Source: Morchella semilibera (Eukaryota; Ascomycota; Pezizomycetes; Pezizales; Morchellaceae). From it: a DNA stretch of 64,000 nt. The DNA lies in contig CM018604.1 of NCBI GenBank assembly GCA_009192285.1, positions 3,997,526-4,061,525 of the forward strand, in the 5' to 3' direction. Position numbers and translations under genes: made by a program. Positions 33,912 through 48,180 of this stretch are shown here, piece by piece. Positions within the stretch are counted from its first letter, which is position 1. Every line of letters begins with the position of its first letter. The notes below the pieces were generated by a model. It did not search any database. It saw nothing but the letters and a program-made list of their open reading frames with translations, and was not told the origin of the DNA.

Positions 33912-36900
33912 AAAATATGCAGAGATTGAGATTGTGCGAGTGATACCTCGTGATGTGATTCATATGCTTTTGTACTTTGTTATGCTTTGCATCAACCCGA
34001 GAGGCTATGGTATCTCCCTGCCCCATCGATCCCCGCTCCCTTCTTACCCGGATAACAGTCAATACGCATGGGAAAAGAATGCGGCGAGTGGCAAAAATCG
34101 TAATTAGATAAACCTATGCAAAAACCTCCGGACTTGATGAAACAAGCTCCTAAAGTTCGATTCCGTCTGAATTTAACACGCCCACTCTGGAGCCTAGCCT
34201 TTCCTATGGCATGATTACACACACATACCGCCCCCAGTGGCCAACCATGCGGTTGGGGCCAAAGGTAAAGGCTTTGATAAACTCCACCGCCCAGCAACGG
34301 CATTAAAACTCAGTAGCCGGCCTTCAGCCCAGGGCACCACTTAATTCTTCCCTGGGATTATGGGACGCCGCCAATGACAACAAAAGCTCCCCATTCACTG
34401 TGGTCCATGAAACGCATCTAGGCGAGGGGATATGATGTATCGAGTTGCCTCTCCCTCTTATGGGATCTGCTCCGAGTTTCCTCGAGCCATATACACCTAT
34501 GCCTCGATTCTGCTCGAAATAGGTCTTGGCATTGGGTTCACAATAGTTCCTACGTGGTTCGATCAGCCGGGATCTAAAAAATACAGGTACCTCTGCTCTG
34601 GCAGCTTAAAGAGTATATATTAAGTTGACTCGGGTCAGTTAGAGTGGAGGAACACACCATGCTCGAGGTTCTTCGGCTTATGGAAGGGTATACCTTGTAT
34701 CACCTCGAGGTTCTTGCTTCGAGGCAAGGCACGAAGTGCTCCGCCATCGTGGACCACACTGCCCCAGCAGATTGGAGATTCAAGTGAGGAGCATGGGATA
34801 TAAACTGACTCTGCGTTGACAGTTTTAGGATCAGAATCATCAGAAATATTGTTTTCAGTTGATATCACACAAAACCACCATCTCCCGACATTAAGATAAA
34901 TAAAGTCTCTAGTGTTAAAACAGAATTTGATTTAATTTATTGCGCAGACCTTTATAATTTACCGTTTATTTAGGGCTAGGACCTTGATTGGGGCCTAGTC
35001 TTGGCACCCCACAAAGTCTCAGTTTTTCTCTCGATCTGTCCGCAACATTCTACTCCTCCGAACTCTCTCTCCGCGCGCGCCCCACCCCGTGCTATTAACG
35101 CTACAATCGCCGAATCTTGCCCCTTTTCTACGTCACTTTTATATCATTCCTTAAACCTGTGCCGGTGAATATCTCTCCCCGCATCTATCCTCTGCAAACC
35201 ATATTCCGCCACTTCTACGCAGTCTCAAAACTAATTGTATTAACAAACACCCACACAGCCTCCCGACGCGCGACGCCAACCGCGCCAATCAGCACACCCT
35301 TCACCGTAGGATACTAAAAGTGTATCCAGTCTCCAGGATCGTTTGCTCCCTGGGGCCCTGCGGAGAGCCATAGCAAGACAACGCGTAGGTTCCCATTCAC
35401 TCCCGTGGCCCCCTGGGTTGAAATATGCTCACTTCTTGTCACTGGTAGGCGTTTGATGACATCGGCACTACGATCAACCGCGGCAATCTTCTTGTTAAAC
35501 TTAAGAAGTACGTTCCCCTGGGTCCACCTGGCCTTTATCATCGCGATCGATACCTGTACCTTGTCCAGCTGGCTGGAGATAGGAATCCATTAAGAGTGGG
35601 TTTGGCAATCACAATGAGATGTCTCTCTCTTGATCTCATTATGTTGACTCGCAGCTCCTACGAAGTGGACACTTGGAACAATAGGTGAGGTCAGTTGTGA
35701 TAGGATTATTCTCTGGTCGGAAACGTGCCCCTGTGATGTCTGGCTAGCCTAAATCCCTTGATCATGAAGGGAAGAAAGACGATGCTGGACAGCATAGCGG
35801 GTAGGTTGAATTTGGCATTGATACATCCCCCTACCCTTGAACTTGCTTACTCTAGACTGTATAGATACAAATAACGCATTATTCAGTCTAAAGCGGGATT
35901 ATACACTACCACAGGAGTTATCAAGTAGGTGCTGATATTAGGACTATCTAGACTTGAACTATTATATCTTACATACCGTAATTACTTTGCTAATTGACAT
36001 GGTACCAACTAGTGAACTTCTATGACACACTACTAGCTGAGCAGCCTACCAAACCATGAATAAAAAACGAGTTAGCTATCGCTGAACAACTCGATACCTG
36101 CTCTTGACAGGCCCAGGCAACCCCCGAAGATCAAAAGGAAGATGTTTTATTTTTTTTATACCTCTCGCCTATACGGAAATCAGAAGAACCTTGTCTCAAA
36201 TCTAGGATATACAGATGTCAACCTATACTCACCTCCCCGTTTTCTACGCTCATGTCCTCAATTACACAAGCACAGGACCACGAGGTCTACGCTTTTCTCG
36301 CCTACCCCTACTTCTTCGATGTTGATGATCGGCTTGACGGACCGAAAGGACGATATATAAGGGTGGTTTTGTGTAGAGGCCGGCATCGGCTGTGCTGGCC
36401 GTCCAGAAATCACAGTCCATTGCCTGTTTCGGTAGCAGCTGCCTCTGCTCTTTTCCAGTGCAGACTACTAATCTTGTCAAAGGAAACGAGTTATACCCTA
36501 CCCCCCCCCCCAGCCACCGCCGCCCCGAACACCGCTACCGAAGTGGAGTGTGGAAGAGACGTGTTTCTCCCTATTATACAAATTAAAGAAAGCCCTTATA
36601 CACTTGCGTGTATGCCGGACAGATAGGCCTATGCACAAAGGCTGACAATGCTTGGCAGTAACAAATATTACAACAATCAACCCTCATTGTCTCGCGAGTG
36701 ACGGGCAATGATCCACCAGGCCAGGTTTACCAGGTGTAGACGCACTAGGTTTATATGTCCATCAGCAGCAAATATGCTATGTACGTTAGCCATGATCTAT
36801 CATAATGAACAATTAACTCTTCGAGAACCGTAAAAACGGACGGGTTCAGCGCGAAGTAGAAGACCAGCATCTGCCAACCGGTCCTTGTATGTATATAGCG

Positions 36901-39900
36901 CCAACGAATTCCAAATATGGGGCAAGGCAGAGAACTTACTATGTAACTTCTTCCTCCCTAGGTTTTTGGACTCTTTCATCTTTCGAGGGTCATAAGAAGC
37001 AGATGATATAGAGTTTAGCCCGCATGTCTAAACAGATAAAATCTCAACCTTCTGTTAGAAGGAGAATTATAGGGACTTTATTACCCCGCTTCAATTGGTC
37101 GGGATATGAAATCACAGCAGCCTGCCGTCCAGTTCGTACTAGCGCCCCTCTCTGGCGCAACTTATAGGGTATTTTCTAACAAAGCGGTAGCATGCACCCT
37201 TTCCAATACTTATTTTATAATATCGGAGGCACAGAGGCGCACACCCCCCAAGACCAATCTAGCCCCCACATGCCCCCACCGGACATCCCAAAGGAATACG
37301 ATGTGTACAATTGCTTGTCTCTGGCTGTTGAGACTGAGGAGACAAAAAGCTTGTAGGTAGAGGTTAAGAGGATGAGTGGAGTTTTGCGCAGGCCATAAGC
37401 ATTATAAAAATAAGGGATCGACCTGCCCTATCTCCCACTGTGTATGTCCTACCCAAGGATGAGGGAAAATCCACCCATAGAGTTGTTATAGCATACGGTA
37501 CCGCGGTAACACGTTACCCAAACACCTCTTGATTGTTGGTTTATCAGATCCTTTCTTTACCCTACTCACGAAAAAATCTAAGCCGCTCTACCATTTATCC
37601 CATATTTTGCACCCAACTCCTTTCTGGGCGCGATAGAGGCGCTCTGGGCGAGATGCAGCGCGACATTGTGAAGCCACAGACTCAAACCCTAAAGGGAACC
37701 TAATCCCACATACCCTTACTGTCAATCGTGTCAAAGATGCCCACTGTAACCCATAGCAGTATCACCCCACAAAATATTTCCTTGACAAGCGAGAAGCACC
37801 CGCTTCACTGATAGGCCACTATAAATCCATTGAGACAAGCATAAGATCGACCTACTATCTAGCCTGTCCTCCAGAACCTCCGTCCAATAGCAAATTGGGC
37901 CAAGGTTCTAGACGACAGGGCAGACGCACGCCACCCACAAAGCCACGAGCCAAAACCCCACAAGAACTCTCATCACAAACCACCCTGAGGTGAATCGTAC
38001 TCCCATAAGCCGAGCCCTCAGGACACCTAAAGGAGTCCACAAAAATATCGAACAGGAAGCACCTTGGTGCAACCCACAGACGCCAGAGATGGGGAACTTT
38101 GGTCGAGACCTTACCATTCAGGTAAGGTAAGATAATACACTGAAGTAGAGTCCAGTGAAATCCAGGGAGACGTACCAAGTTAATACTTGCCGGAAACGAG
38201 ACTCAAACGTTGGGAAAAGCCTTAGACCCATTGTGCTGATGACGCATGACATCAGCTCTCTTGTGGAGTGTAAGACAAAGAAAGATCATGAAATAACCAT
38301 GAGTCGCGCTCCTGCGTTTGTGCTGTGGACATCTGTTAGCGTACAGTTCAGAGCCGGTCATGATATATGTGGGAGCAATGCTAGTAACGCTAAACGCAGA
38401 TGCTTCACTGTCAAGTACTTGTGGCTGAAGAAGTTTAAGGACGAGGTCAAGAAGGCTGTTTACCACATACCTTGTCCCCTGACCGATATTAAGCTGTCTT
38501 CAACGGCTTCTTCTCTCTAGAGAAAATAGAGAGAAGTACGGCTCTCCATAATTTAAGGGCTGTCTTATTCGCATAATGATATAGCTTGTTGATTGTAGGA
38601 GATCGAAACGCATGAGATAGGTGAATGGATGAGATGCCAATGAAATTCTTGTTGGGAGGCGCGTAAGATGTTGTACAGTGGAGGATCGTATGAGTAAATT
38701 GATGGAGTGCGACGGCCGAAACGTGTGTGCGGAAGGGCTGGGGACTGCTGTCCCGCCTTAACCTTTCATAGGGCATACCCTTCCTACCCCACTGCCAAGT
38801 GCGCAGAAGGTGCGGGACAGTCGCGAAGCCACAAATTCTTTTACCACGGGGGTAATCATACTAATCTACACCCCCTCCCTTCCCCCCTACATATACATAC
38901 TTCTTCTCCTCCTCTTTCTCCACGCAATCCTTTATGTACCTCCCCTTTCGAGGCCCCCTACGACCCCCATTTCTCTCCGACCAATGATAGGAACACGGTC
39001 AGTATTGTAACCAGGGTGAGCGCCCCCTCAATAAGGGGTCTAACACCCCCCGAGAAAATCTTCCTCCACTCCTTCCACCATTCCATATACAAATTACCGA
39101 ACATCTGTGCGTTCCTTGTTCCGTGTAGTCATGAAATCTTATATGGACAAGACGTAATGCGTGGTATCCATAGCCGTCCACAATGCAACTACAATTAAAG
39201 CATCCACATCGATATCACCGGATACACTCAACAACGATTAACGGTCATCCTTCAGCTTAGCACATCCCTTTATCTACTAACATGTAGGTTATGTATTCTC
39301 GGGAGACACCCGAGGGATCATTTGAGAATAGCAAGATTACATCGGTTCAGTAGACACCGCATGTGACTACATATATGGTTTGAAGCCTTGAAAGATTGAT
39401 TCTGAGTATACAACCATGCCAAACCTAAACCCGATTTTCATTCATCATGAACGATCTAATGGGAGGTGGACACCGGATAAAAATCCCTGAGCTCGAAGGA
39501 AGTCAAGCCTTGAGTTTTGATTGAGGCGCACCCGCTCAGCCCTCCGGTAGCGCCCCGACAACATATGCCTACCAGCTACAGTACTGTAGCTTCTATAAAC
39601 CAACGGAACATGTCTTGGGTACTTCAAGAACTCTGGAACAACGTATCCCCCAAACTGTTAGACCGATCTATCATCCGCCGGACTCAGGGGGGTGCCTTTC
39701 TCGGACCGAGTTTTGATAAATCCTATTGTCTGGCTCTATACAGAGACCTGGTTTCCGTGAGTTTCACCATGGGGAGAGTGCATCCCTTTATTTATTAAAT
39801 ATGATAAAAGAAAAACCCCATCCCTTACCCATCCACCCCCTTTCTAACCATCATAGCACTGAGTATAACTTCTTTGGTGTACCACCCCTCCGTGAATCCC

Positions 39901-42900
39901 TCTTATTCCAAACCCAATACTTCACTTATATGGTTAATAGCACGCTCTTTCCTTTCCGCCACCTTTTACCTGTATCCCTTTAGATTTCCCTATAATGCCA
40001 GCCGGTAAAATCTTTAACCGAATCTCTCGCTTTAACATGTTACCTACCGTTGCACTCCGCAAGGTGCGACACTCGATATCATTGGTCATGAGTGTTCTCC
40101 GGGATTGCCAAATAATGTCATGTTTTGGCTTATGAAGGCACAATATATCCAGTTCAACGGAGGAACAACTCTAAACAACCAGTACTCTTGTTATTCCCGC
40201 TATTCCTAGCGACTTTCAGTTTCACAGCGCCCAATTATCGTGTTAACCACCACTCGAGCCTAGAACCCAAGACTGAGAAACAATTGGCAACAACTGCTGC
40301 TGCTTTGATGATGTTTGGTTTTCGGAGGGAATAATGGTGGGTAGATATCTGTTATTTCTCCTGATGGTTGTTGGGGTGCAGAGGGTTGTCGTTCCCGCCG
40401 GCGATGGCCAGTTAAACTCGACCGCCCATAATGGTTAGCGTGTGCCAAGACCCACCGAAAAAAAAGAAATACATGTAATGAAATACCAATTGTAGAGTAG
40501 AACACAAAAAAAACATTTCTTCCTCCTATCCCCTGCCTAATTACACACATCTGGTTTTCTATCACCTCCTTTTAGATCTCTTGCGCTGCTACTACTACCC
40601 ATTACGCCAGCGAGCACCACTAGCCTTATCTCCGACGACTTACAATCCCTCCGCATATTTTCCTTCTCCCCATTTCACAGAACGTTTTGTACTGTATACA
40701 ACACATACCGACTTTAGCTCCCTCTCCGGAGAATGTTACACTTGTGCCGAATCACTAGAACCCCTCCCGTTCCTCGCCGGAGGTGCGCAGGTATCAAAGT
40801 GCAACGCCCCCCTCCGGCCTATCACCTTAGCCCTTCCTCCCCCATTCGTTCATAGCCTAAGAGGACTGGTCTTGACACTCATATTTAGATATAAATACAA
40901 ATACTCCTATGTATCGTGGATCGTTGTTCATGATTTACCCTGTGGCCTGAGAGGTTTTGCGGACCCAGGAGGTGGTTGTGGGGTTAATTGTGCTTGCCGA
41001 TCGTTCAGAAGTCGAGAGAGGGCGCTCAATTCCTTGTGATCCTAAGCAGAATTGAGCACCTGAAGTTTTCAGAAGACGGAGGGGGTATTTCAACCATCGC
41101 TTGGTTAAGGGCCAACGCTATGTACTGCTGAGTGGCAGAACCGTGGTAATGGGCATATCAGTTTGTGCATGAGCACCTTATGGCCTAACTGATCCGCTCT
41201 GTGCTGGAATATGCTCCAGATAAAAGCTGACGAACGAGTCTCTGTTCTTTTCCCTACCTAGAACACCTCTTCCCGTATCGGATTGATACCTCCCTATATT
41301 CCTATTTATAGACGTTCCTTTCCTAGGAACGGATAAAGGCTTTTTTTATTACCTCATTCGAGTAAGGAAGGGTCTATTTAATTTTCTTTCGTTGATTTAT
41401 CTTTCGTTTTTATAAAATAGGGACTACATACACTTTAGATAATAACCATAGAATAATCAATACACATACATCCCTAATTAGAAGTCTAAATACCCAAGAG
41501 GAAGTGTCTCTACTGAATTAGAGCATCCCGTTTCCTATATTATCACTCTATAGGTCAAAATCATATTTTCCCCGTTTTATTAATGGAAGCTCGTGGAGCT
41601 GACACGACCTTTACCGACCGTTCCGTTTCTAGATCCCAGGATGAAGAACCTGATGTGACGTATTAGCTTGACCCAAACTCCAAGCAAGAACAAGTTCTTG
41701 CCCTTAACTCAATCACCTTTATATACCTCCCCCATCTAGCAACCATCGGCCAACCAATTGCAACCTCCGGTCTTTTGCTTATCGCATTTGCAGCCAATCC
41801 GGAAGGCTTTTCCTTCTCTTTTCATTATTCAAAAGGCTTTCCTTATTCTGCCTTTATGGAGCGAAGATCGTATCCTATATAAACAGACGAAAGTGAGCGG
41901 TAAAGGATCAGTACCTAACTAGGGCCACGCGCAGCTCAGATAAGGTCTTTTCCCCTCCGGACAAAGTACCCCCCAACCCCAGGGGGTGATAAAACCCTTA
42001 GCCACTCGGTACTTCGAGTACCATCTATATATTGAACTACATAATAGCCAGATTCATCTCCCAATCCGAGACTACCGCTATCCTATCGCCTTACCTCTCT
42101 GTTGGATCTATATCGCTGTTACCTATCCCTCCTTTTTGTTCTCGCTATCCTGCCCACTTAATCCTCCCCAACCTGGTGCCTCTATCATGCTAGAGACTCG
42201 GGCTCGGTCCCTAACTGAACCCCTTACCACTATACTACTCCACAGAGGCTATCATCTAATATCAGCTTAGATTCAATACTCACGACATCCCTCAGCATGT
42301 CTCCATCTTCCGCTTACTTAGCCCTATACCCCGATATTTTTTAAGTCCTAAGTCAACCTTTCCAAATTTGAGGTGCGCAGACCTAGAAGGAGGAGGATTT
42401 GGAGCGGGGGACTTATACAAACACCTCCCACAGCTATCGGCCCGATACAACACATTTCCGACTGCCCTTTAAGGTTTATGCGATGTATTTAATTGTCAGG
42501 AGATGAGACCTAACGAATTTAACAAAAACCTTATCATGCGAGCAAAATCCACACGTCGAGTGATATCCCATGACCCCCAGCTCGAATGGTTCCGAATGCG
42601 TTTCCTACCCAATCCCCCGGTAATGGTTGTTACGCATTTCATTACTGTGAGCTATCAAGATATCATATGCGAAGAGGTTTATGAGCTATTATACGAGGAG
42701 CATCTGCGCGGGGTCTTGCGCCGACTACATCACCTTACACTGCTCATATCTGCTTTTTATACTCTCGTCTCCTCCCCTCCTTTCCTCCCCTCCCCCCTGT
42801 CCTACCCCATCTACCCTTTTTGTTTTCACATTTCTCTCCCCGTTTTATTTCCAAATTTGTTATTAAGATATTCAGTGAATCGACTGCTCTTCGAGTCTGC

Positions 42901-45900
42901 GATAATCTACGAGTGATAGTCTATGACTCCACCAACTTTCACCTTGAACCTTTGCTATAGCGTATTGTAAGAAACATCCCAATCCCGCTCAGGATAGTCA
43001 AATCTACTAACCTTTATATCGCCGATGCTCAGAATTCCATAGCTGATCCTATACTAGGGCCATCCAAATGTTAGATAGTGAAGTGTAAGTCGGAAAATTG
43101 TTTGATTTGTACCTCATACATGCATGTGTAAGTCGGACAAGGTAGATATACCTGCATGTGGGATGTGTCATGTTAAAGTACTACCTCTCTAGGTCCATCT
43201 AGGAGTGATTAGCCGTAACTGGAGGTCAGGCTGGACTTCTGTGATCTCCCCCGAGACTCTACCCCGAGACTCTACCCCATCAAGTTGCTTTGTAAGTTTC
43301 TCCATGGGAACTTGATGTTAGTGGATAGGCCCGGGTTCCTAATACAGACAGTCGCTGTCCATCCCCGTTCAACAGGCTGGAGCAATCGGACAAAATTTCT
43401 TTTCGCCGTGCTTGCGCTGCGAGTGATGGGCTGTGACTAATCTACTATTGCTACTATTGGCTTAAATATTAATCACCAGACTTAGCCCAACCCCTCCTGA
43501 CGGGGACAAGAAGATTTGTGCTCGACGTCATGTCTTGGGGGGTATCGTACGACAAGAGACGTGTTAAGTAATAGCTGGGTTGCTTGGGCGCTGGTGTCGT
43601 TGTGGTGCGAGCGGTAGCCGTAACGCCCCCGAGGACGAATAGAAGCTAGGTCTTGCTGTAGGAGTCTTATTCACCCCGTGTCCTAGAGCTGCTAGTTCCA
43701 AACATGTAAACACTATATTAGTCTAACACTCTCTAGACCTGGTCAAGGCATGAAGGAGGGGGAGAAGATTACATAAAAGAACAGCCACGATGCTTTTGGG
43801 CTGATTTTAAAATAGGTATTCTACAAGCTTTTTGTTAGAAAGAACGGTGCTTCTTCTCCGTATAATTACTTCTCCGCGGAGGCGCCCTGCATGTCTTACG
43901 ATGAACTAACATATATAACATTCTGGATGATGTAGTCCTCACTGGTGGATATCTGGTCCGGGTTGAGTCGAAACCTATAATGGCCATCACGATACAGGTA
44001 TATATGCGGCTGAGGTAGTGTGGATACAACGCAGAGCAATCCAATGGCTCTGGAAGAAGGGTATCAGTGACAGCTTCACGCCATTCAAGTGCCATAGTAG
44101 CGCCTGAAAGACTTCCGAGACATCCCGAGTTATAAAAGTTGGAGGGTCTATAGTACAAGGATAAGTGTCTTAGCTTCTAACCCCCCAGTGTTTCCTTGAC
44201 CCTGACATTTCAATCAACCCCTAGAAGCACCGACAACTCACCCTCAAAATCTTCATCTTTCTCATACCCTTGCTTCATAATTCTCACCCCGTAGCATTGG
44301 CTCCATAATGCACTCACGCCAAGTATTGACGCCGCACCATCACCTATGCAATTCCGGTGATTATAAAGTTAGAACTTCACAATTACTGTGTGACCACCAG
44401 AAGCTAGAAGCTTAGTGAGTGAAGATGGGCTGGGTAGTAATTATGTCCGATGACACAATCATTATTATATATCACAGCGCATTGAGCTGACAGATCACCT
44501 AGGAAGGAAAAAGGACTCGATCTGCCCCGAGGCTAGCATGCTCGGGAAGGTCCACATGGGCCAGGCGCCTAAATTTTAAAATACTACTGGTTTTAGAGAT
44601 GTGATCTATTTCCTCAATTGGGTATTTTCAATCAACCTGGAGGAAGCGGCTGCTCGGCTAGTCGCAGGGAGTACTTGGATGGCAAAGTATGGTCGAAAAA
44701 TCCCTAACACAACCAATATATTGGCTATTTTACGCAACTATTCCGTTTGATGCTGACTCCAAGGCTCCTTCCAACTTGCACTAATCTGCGCTGCAAGGCC
44801 TGGAGAGCCACCAGGCAGCAGTGTTACGGAGCACAAGTCTCTGAGGTGCGCCTTTTTTCTCATCCACGATACACCCATAATAATCCCGCACAATAGCCTT
44901 GCTGAAGCCAATATGCAACGAGGAAGCGATAAACGTCATGAAATTCCCACACTGTCTAATATATAATGTGGCACAGACAAGGAATTCAATCCATCGCCAG
45001 ACCCACTGCTAATGCAAACACCGGCTTTTAAAAGTCTCACAGCCCCGCCACCTACTCGAATTATATTATTCAGCTGGCTTACGGACGTAGCATATTCCTT
45101 TTGTAGCTTATATATAGACGCCACATTTATATTCTCGAAGCAATCAGTTGCAACCATACAGAACCTGCCCTATCCCGGGAAGCGCGCCTAATAACCCGAT
45201 ATCCAGAATCTGGGCCTACAATGTGGAGACACATATCACTCTTAACTTGCGAAGTTAAGCTCCTGATCTGCTGAACCCTGTCCTGTTCCTTTATTTTTTT
45301 TCCTTTTTCCACATCGTTGGATCCAGCTATGCACAACCACTGAGGCCTTGGCGACACCGACATGCCATTTAGAAATCGCCCAATCTCGACGCCCATAACC
45401 CCCGACGCTAAAGAAGGGGTGCTGCCAAACCTGAAGGTACTAGTAACGCGTCTATATAACTCTCGTAAAAAGGGACGTGTCTTAGAAGGGGGTCGAGCGC
45501 GCCCCGCGTATGCAGATCGTCACGGCCAATCACATGCACAGGTGATGTAAAAATAGTCAGTAACTCATCTAACGAAACTAATTGCCGAAGCGCGCCTGCG
45601 GCTAGAATAACTACATGTATGCCGCAAAAACCCATCTCCGGCCAGGGGTTACCTCCTTCACGATTGGTTGAAGGGCGCACATGTTCAGTTGCAATGCAAT
45701 GCAAGGAGGAATTGCATGAACCAATGAAATTATGGCTGGGCTCTGCGCTGAGCGCTGATCATGCATGCGCAATGTCGTCGATAATGCCCTATCTCAAATG
45801 CTAGAAGTACATTTTGTCCACATTAAATTCAATATTGCAGATCAGGCTGCGGGGGTGAAAGCGGGGAAAACTTTGGTCTTTTAGACAGGTGATTTAGAAA

Positions 45901-46515
45901 AAAAAAAAACAGAAAGGGGTGTAGGAGATATTTGATCCAGAGTCACATGTCGTAATAATTAGTAGGATAGATTTGAAATCGTCATTTATTCATAAATTCG
46001 TCAAACAAAAGAAATACAAACCGAAACGAGTGACAGCTAGCAATACAATTACACATTACCCACCCTACCCAACCAAAGAAAGAACTGAGAACAAAGCGCC
46101 TCCCATTGCACGGCCGTGCGTATGTTTCTATAATGCATTCAAGTTTCCTTCCTCTTAAAAGCCTCATGGTATTTTACTTGCACGTAAAGACCAACTCGAG
46201 GAGGTATTTGACGAAGCTGACTGCAACACCAATGGATTTGACTGGTTGATCCACCCTACATGTCAGCGTCACACATTCCCTCAATGCAACCATGACAAGA
46301 TCATAGGAGAAGAAGATACTCACAAACAAAGATCATGCTAAGCACAGCATATTCCATTGATGTAAGAAGGAACCAGCAGTGGAGACATTTCCCCGTCGAG
46401 TTTGCGAGCTCTGTCGTTCCCGGTGCTAAGAACGGGAATGCATGTACCAGACAAGCTTGGATATTCTGCAGCCATTCACGTCAGTCAGGGATACCCCTGT
46501 CACGCAACAGAATGT
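33912..46515. other. Gene-free stretch, no recognised families
   Basis: The longest featureless block. Poly-C run at 36501-36511. Frames up to 152 codons (40581-41039 plus) and 121 codons (38155-38520 plus, no ATG at its beginning) show no motif, no supported introns and no neighbours, so I do not list them as genes. A stretch at 36253-36360 (VYAFLAYPYFFDVDDRLDGP) reads protein-like but cannot be extended. Confidence 0.45.
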
Positions 46516-46626
46516 TCAACATACGCGGTTTGAGTACTTGCAGTCGGCCCATCCGGGGATCTCAAGGCGTGTGGTCGTGCGTGAGAGTGCGAGCTCCTCG
46601 GGGGTCTTGTAGGTTGATGTAGACAT
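46516..46626 (-). CDS. Possible 36-aa ORF or first exon
   Basis: Minus-strand ATG at 46626 opens MSTSTYKTPEELALSRTTTR and continues LEIPGWADCKYSNRVC before a stop. Codon choice looks gene-like (C-ending third positions). A GTATGT donor-like sequence overlaps the last codons and a CTGACTGACG...GCTGCAG acceptor-like region follows within 70 bases, after which a frame with YPSLSGTCIPVLSTGNDRARK is open, although the phases do not join cleanly. It may be the first exon of a small gene or a relic. No family recognised. Confidence 0.25.
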   Translation of the reverse strand: MSTSTYKTPEELALSRTTTRLEIPGWADCKYSNRVC

Positions 46627-47050
46627 GGCCACGTTACGTTTGGGGTGTGTGTCTGTGGTTGTTTGTAGTGTAAGTGTAATGTTGAGCTGGTTTATGAATG
46701 TGCGAATTAGGATTTTTCGGATGGGGGAGGGAGTGCCCTTTAAATGGGAGGGGAGGGACAGGGCTGTATAGTTTTTCTGCTTACATGGTGAAAGGGGTGG
46801 CGATTGTGGTGGTGGGTAGAAAATTCAAAGGGGTCTGTCGGTATTGGTTTGGTGTTGGGGCTCGTGCGTTTGTGTGGTGGGACGCGGGTTGAATCAAGTT
46901 GTATGGGGGGGGATCGATGGGGTGGGTGGGTGTTGGTGGCGCGGTAGGCGATAGAATGGCGGTTGTTGTCTGTGCCTGGTGGAAATGATCGGATGAACGG
47001 TTGGAGGGGGAGGATCTTCAGGGGTGCAAACTGAGATAATGTGGGTACAT
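46627..47050. other. Strongly G/T-rich strand-biased segment
   Basis: The plus strand is dominated by G and T (runs such as GGGTGGGTGGGTGTTGGTGG near 46920) with several G-triplet clusters. No gene seen. Confidence 0.6.
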
Positions 47051-47207
47051 ATACATAGTACGATAACGATAAGCATAACGCGGCGATCTTATATTGGATC
47101 AGTGCTGCTGAGGATAGGATAGTGATATGATGATGGCCAATCGGAAGAAAATAGGTACAAAGCCATGTGAAATTACATTTTTCTTATTCTCCAATTGTAA
47201 AAAGTAG

Positions 47208-47347
47208 TAGACCAGCTTGCCCATCAACGAGCACGGCCCATCAGCGAGCATTGCCTGCTATTTTTCCCGTCGCAACGGATGCTACCCACCAAACTTTGGG
47301 TGTACGCTCGTTGAGGGGCCGCGCTCTCTGGTGGGCAAGCTAGTCTA
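47208..47347. mobile_element. 140-bp element with about 38-bp inverted ends (MITE-like)
   Basis: Left end TAGACCAGCTTGCCCATCAA is mirrored at the right end, which reads TAGACTAGCTTGCCCACCAG on the other strand. Pairing continues through CGAGC.CGGCCC and ACGAGC. Terminal TA on both sides would fit a TA target. No coding capacity. Distinct from the 137-bp family. Confidence 0.8.
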
Positions 47348-47903
47348 TTGAAATTTTAATATTCTTACTCATTTCTCGCCATCCTTGATGATTCGAATTG
47401 ATTGGATCTAAACAATTTAATTGTTCTTTCCCCCCACTATTCCCACTCTTCCCATAATCCTAGATGATCTACGCTTTGTTGATGTCTCATCGCTCTCGAG
47501 TACTATCCACATAAAGACATTTACTACCGTCTAGATTCCTAACTCGTGATACTCCAACCGTTGAGCAAAATGTTTGGAATCGCTTTTGTGGGGTAGCAAG
47601 GCCGAGAAGTGTGATATAAATTGTGACGAAACATGCATATCCTGGGATGCCTGTCACTTGGACGTTCTAGACACTCGGCATCCCATATCTAGATCGTTCA
47701 TCACAACCTTAAATACCAACAAACAGCATCAATCACCAACATCCCCCTCGGAAACACAAAAGTTCCTCGTGTTTTAATTAAAAACTGCACTTCGTCGGTG
47801 AAGAATTCTATGTCGACCCGGTAACAATCACCCGATAAGGTATTGTCTTGCGGCTGAAGATAAGATAAATCTTGAGAAACAAAATTTGATTTGGTGCTGA
47901 AGA

Positions 47904-48180
47904 ATGCATGCTGACACATCCAAGGTTTCAGCCTTGCCTATTGAAAAAGCAAAAAAGAAACTGGGAAGAAGTCCCGTTACTTCTGCCGATGATCCCGCCA
48001 TCACACAACAACAGGATCGAGCGGGATTTTACCCCTGAGACGTTGTGTTCTGCAGCCCCGCAATCACCGATGCAGGAGCTGTTTAGAGTAGACGTGATCA
48101 TGCATACATCGAGCGAGACCTTAATTCCTGAGCATCTGAGTGTACCGGGAATTAATGTCTATCGGTCGGCTCGCAGCTAG
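47904..48180 (+). pseudogene. Coding-like segment with a frame break, unknown
   Basis: ATG at 47904 (AAGAATGC) opens MHADTSKVSALPIEKAKKKL and continues GRSPVTSADDPAITQQQDRAGFYP to a stop near 48036. The +1 frame then reads FTPETLCSAAPQSPMQELFR and on to NVYRSARS, ending at 48180. Each half looks protein-like and the switch falls between them. I tested GT/AG pairs for a frame-correct intron and found none convincing, so a frameshifted gene is the simpler reading. No domain recognised. Confidence 0.25.

Noticed and set aside
38155-38520. 121-codon plus frame
   Set aside because: It does not begin with ATG, has no motif, neighbour or splice support, and its base composition matches the surrounding non-coding sequence.
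40581-41039. 152-codon plus frame, one of the longest in the window
   Set aside because: No ATG context, domain or codon bias. In 28 kb of unconstrained sequence a few frames of this length are expected.
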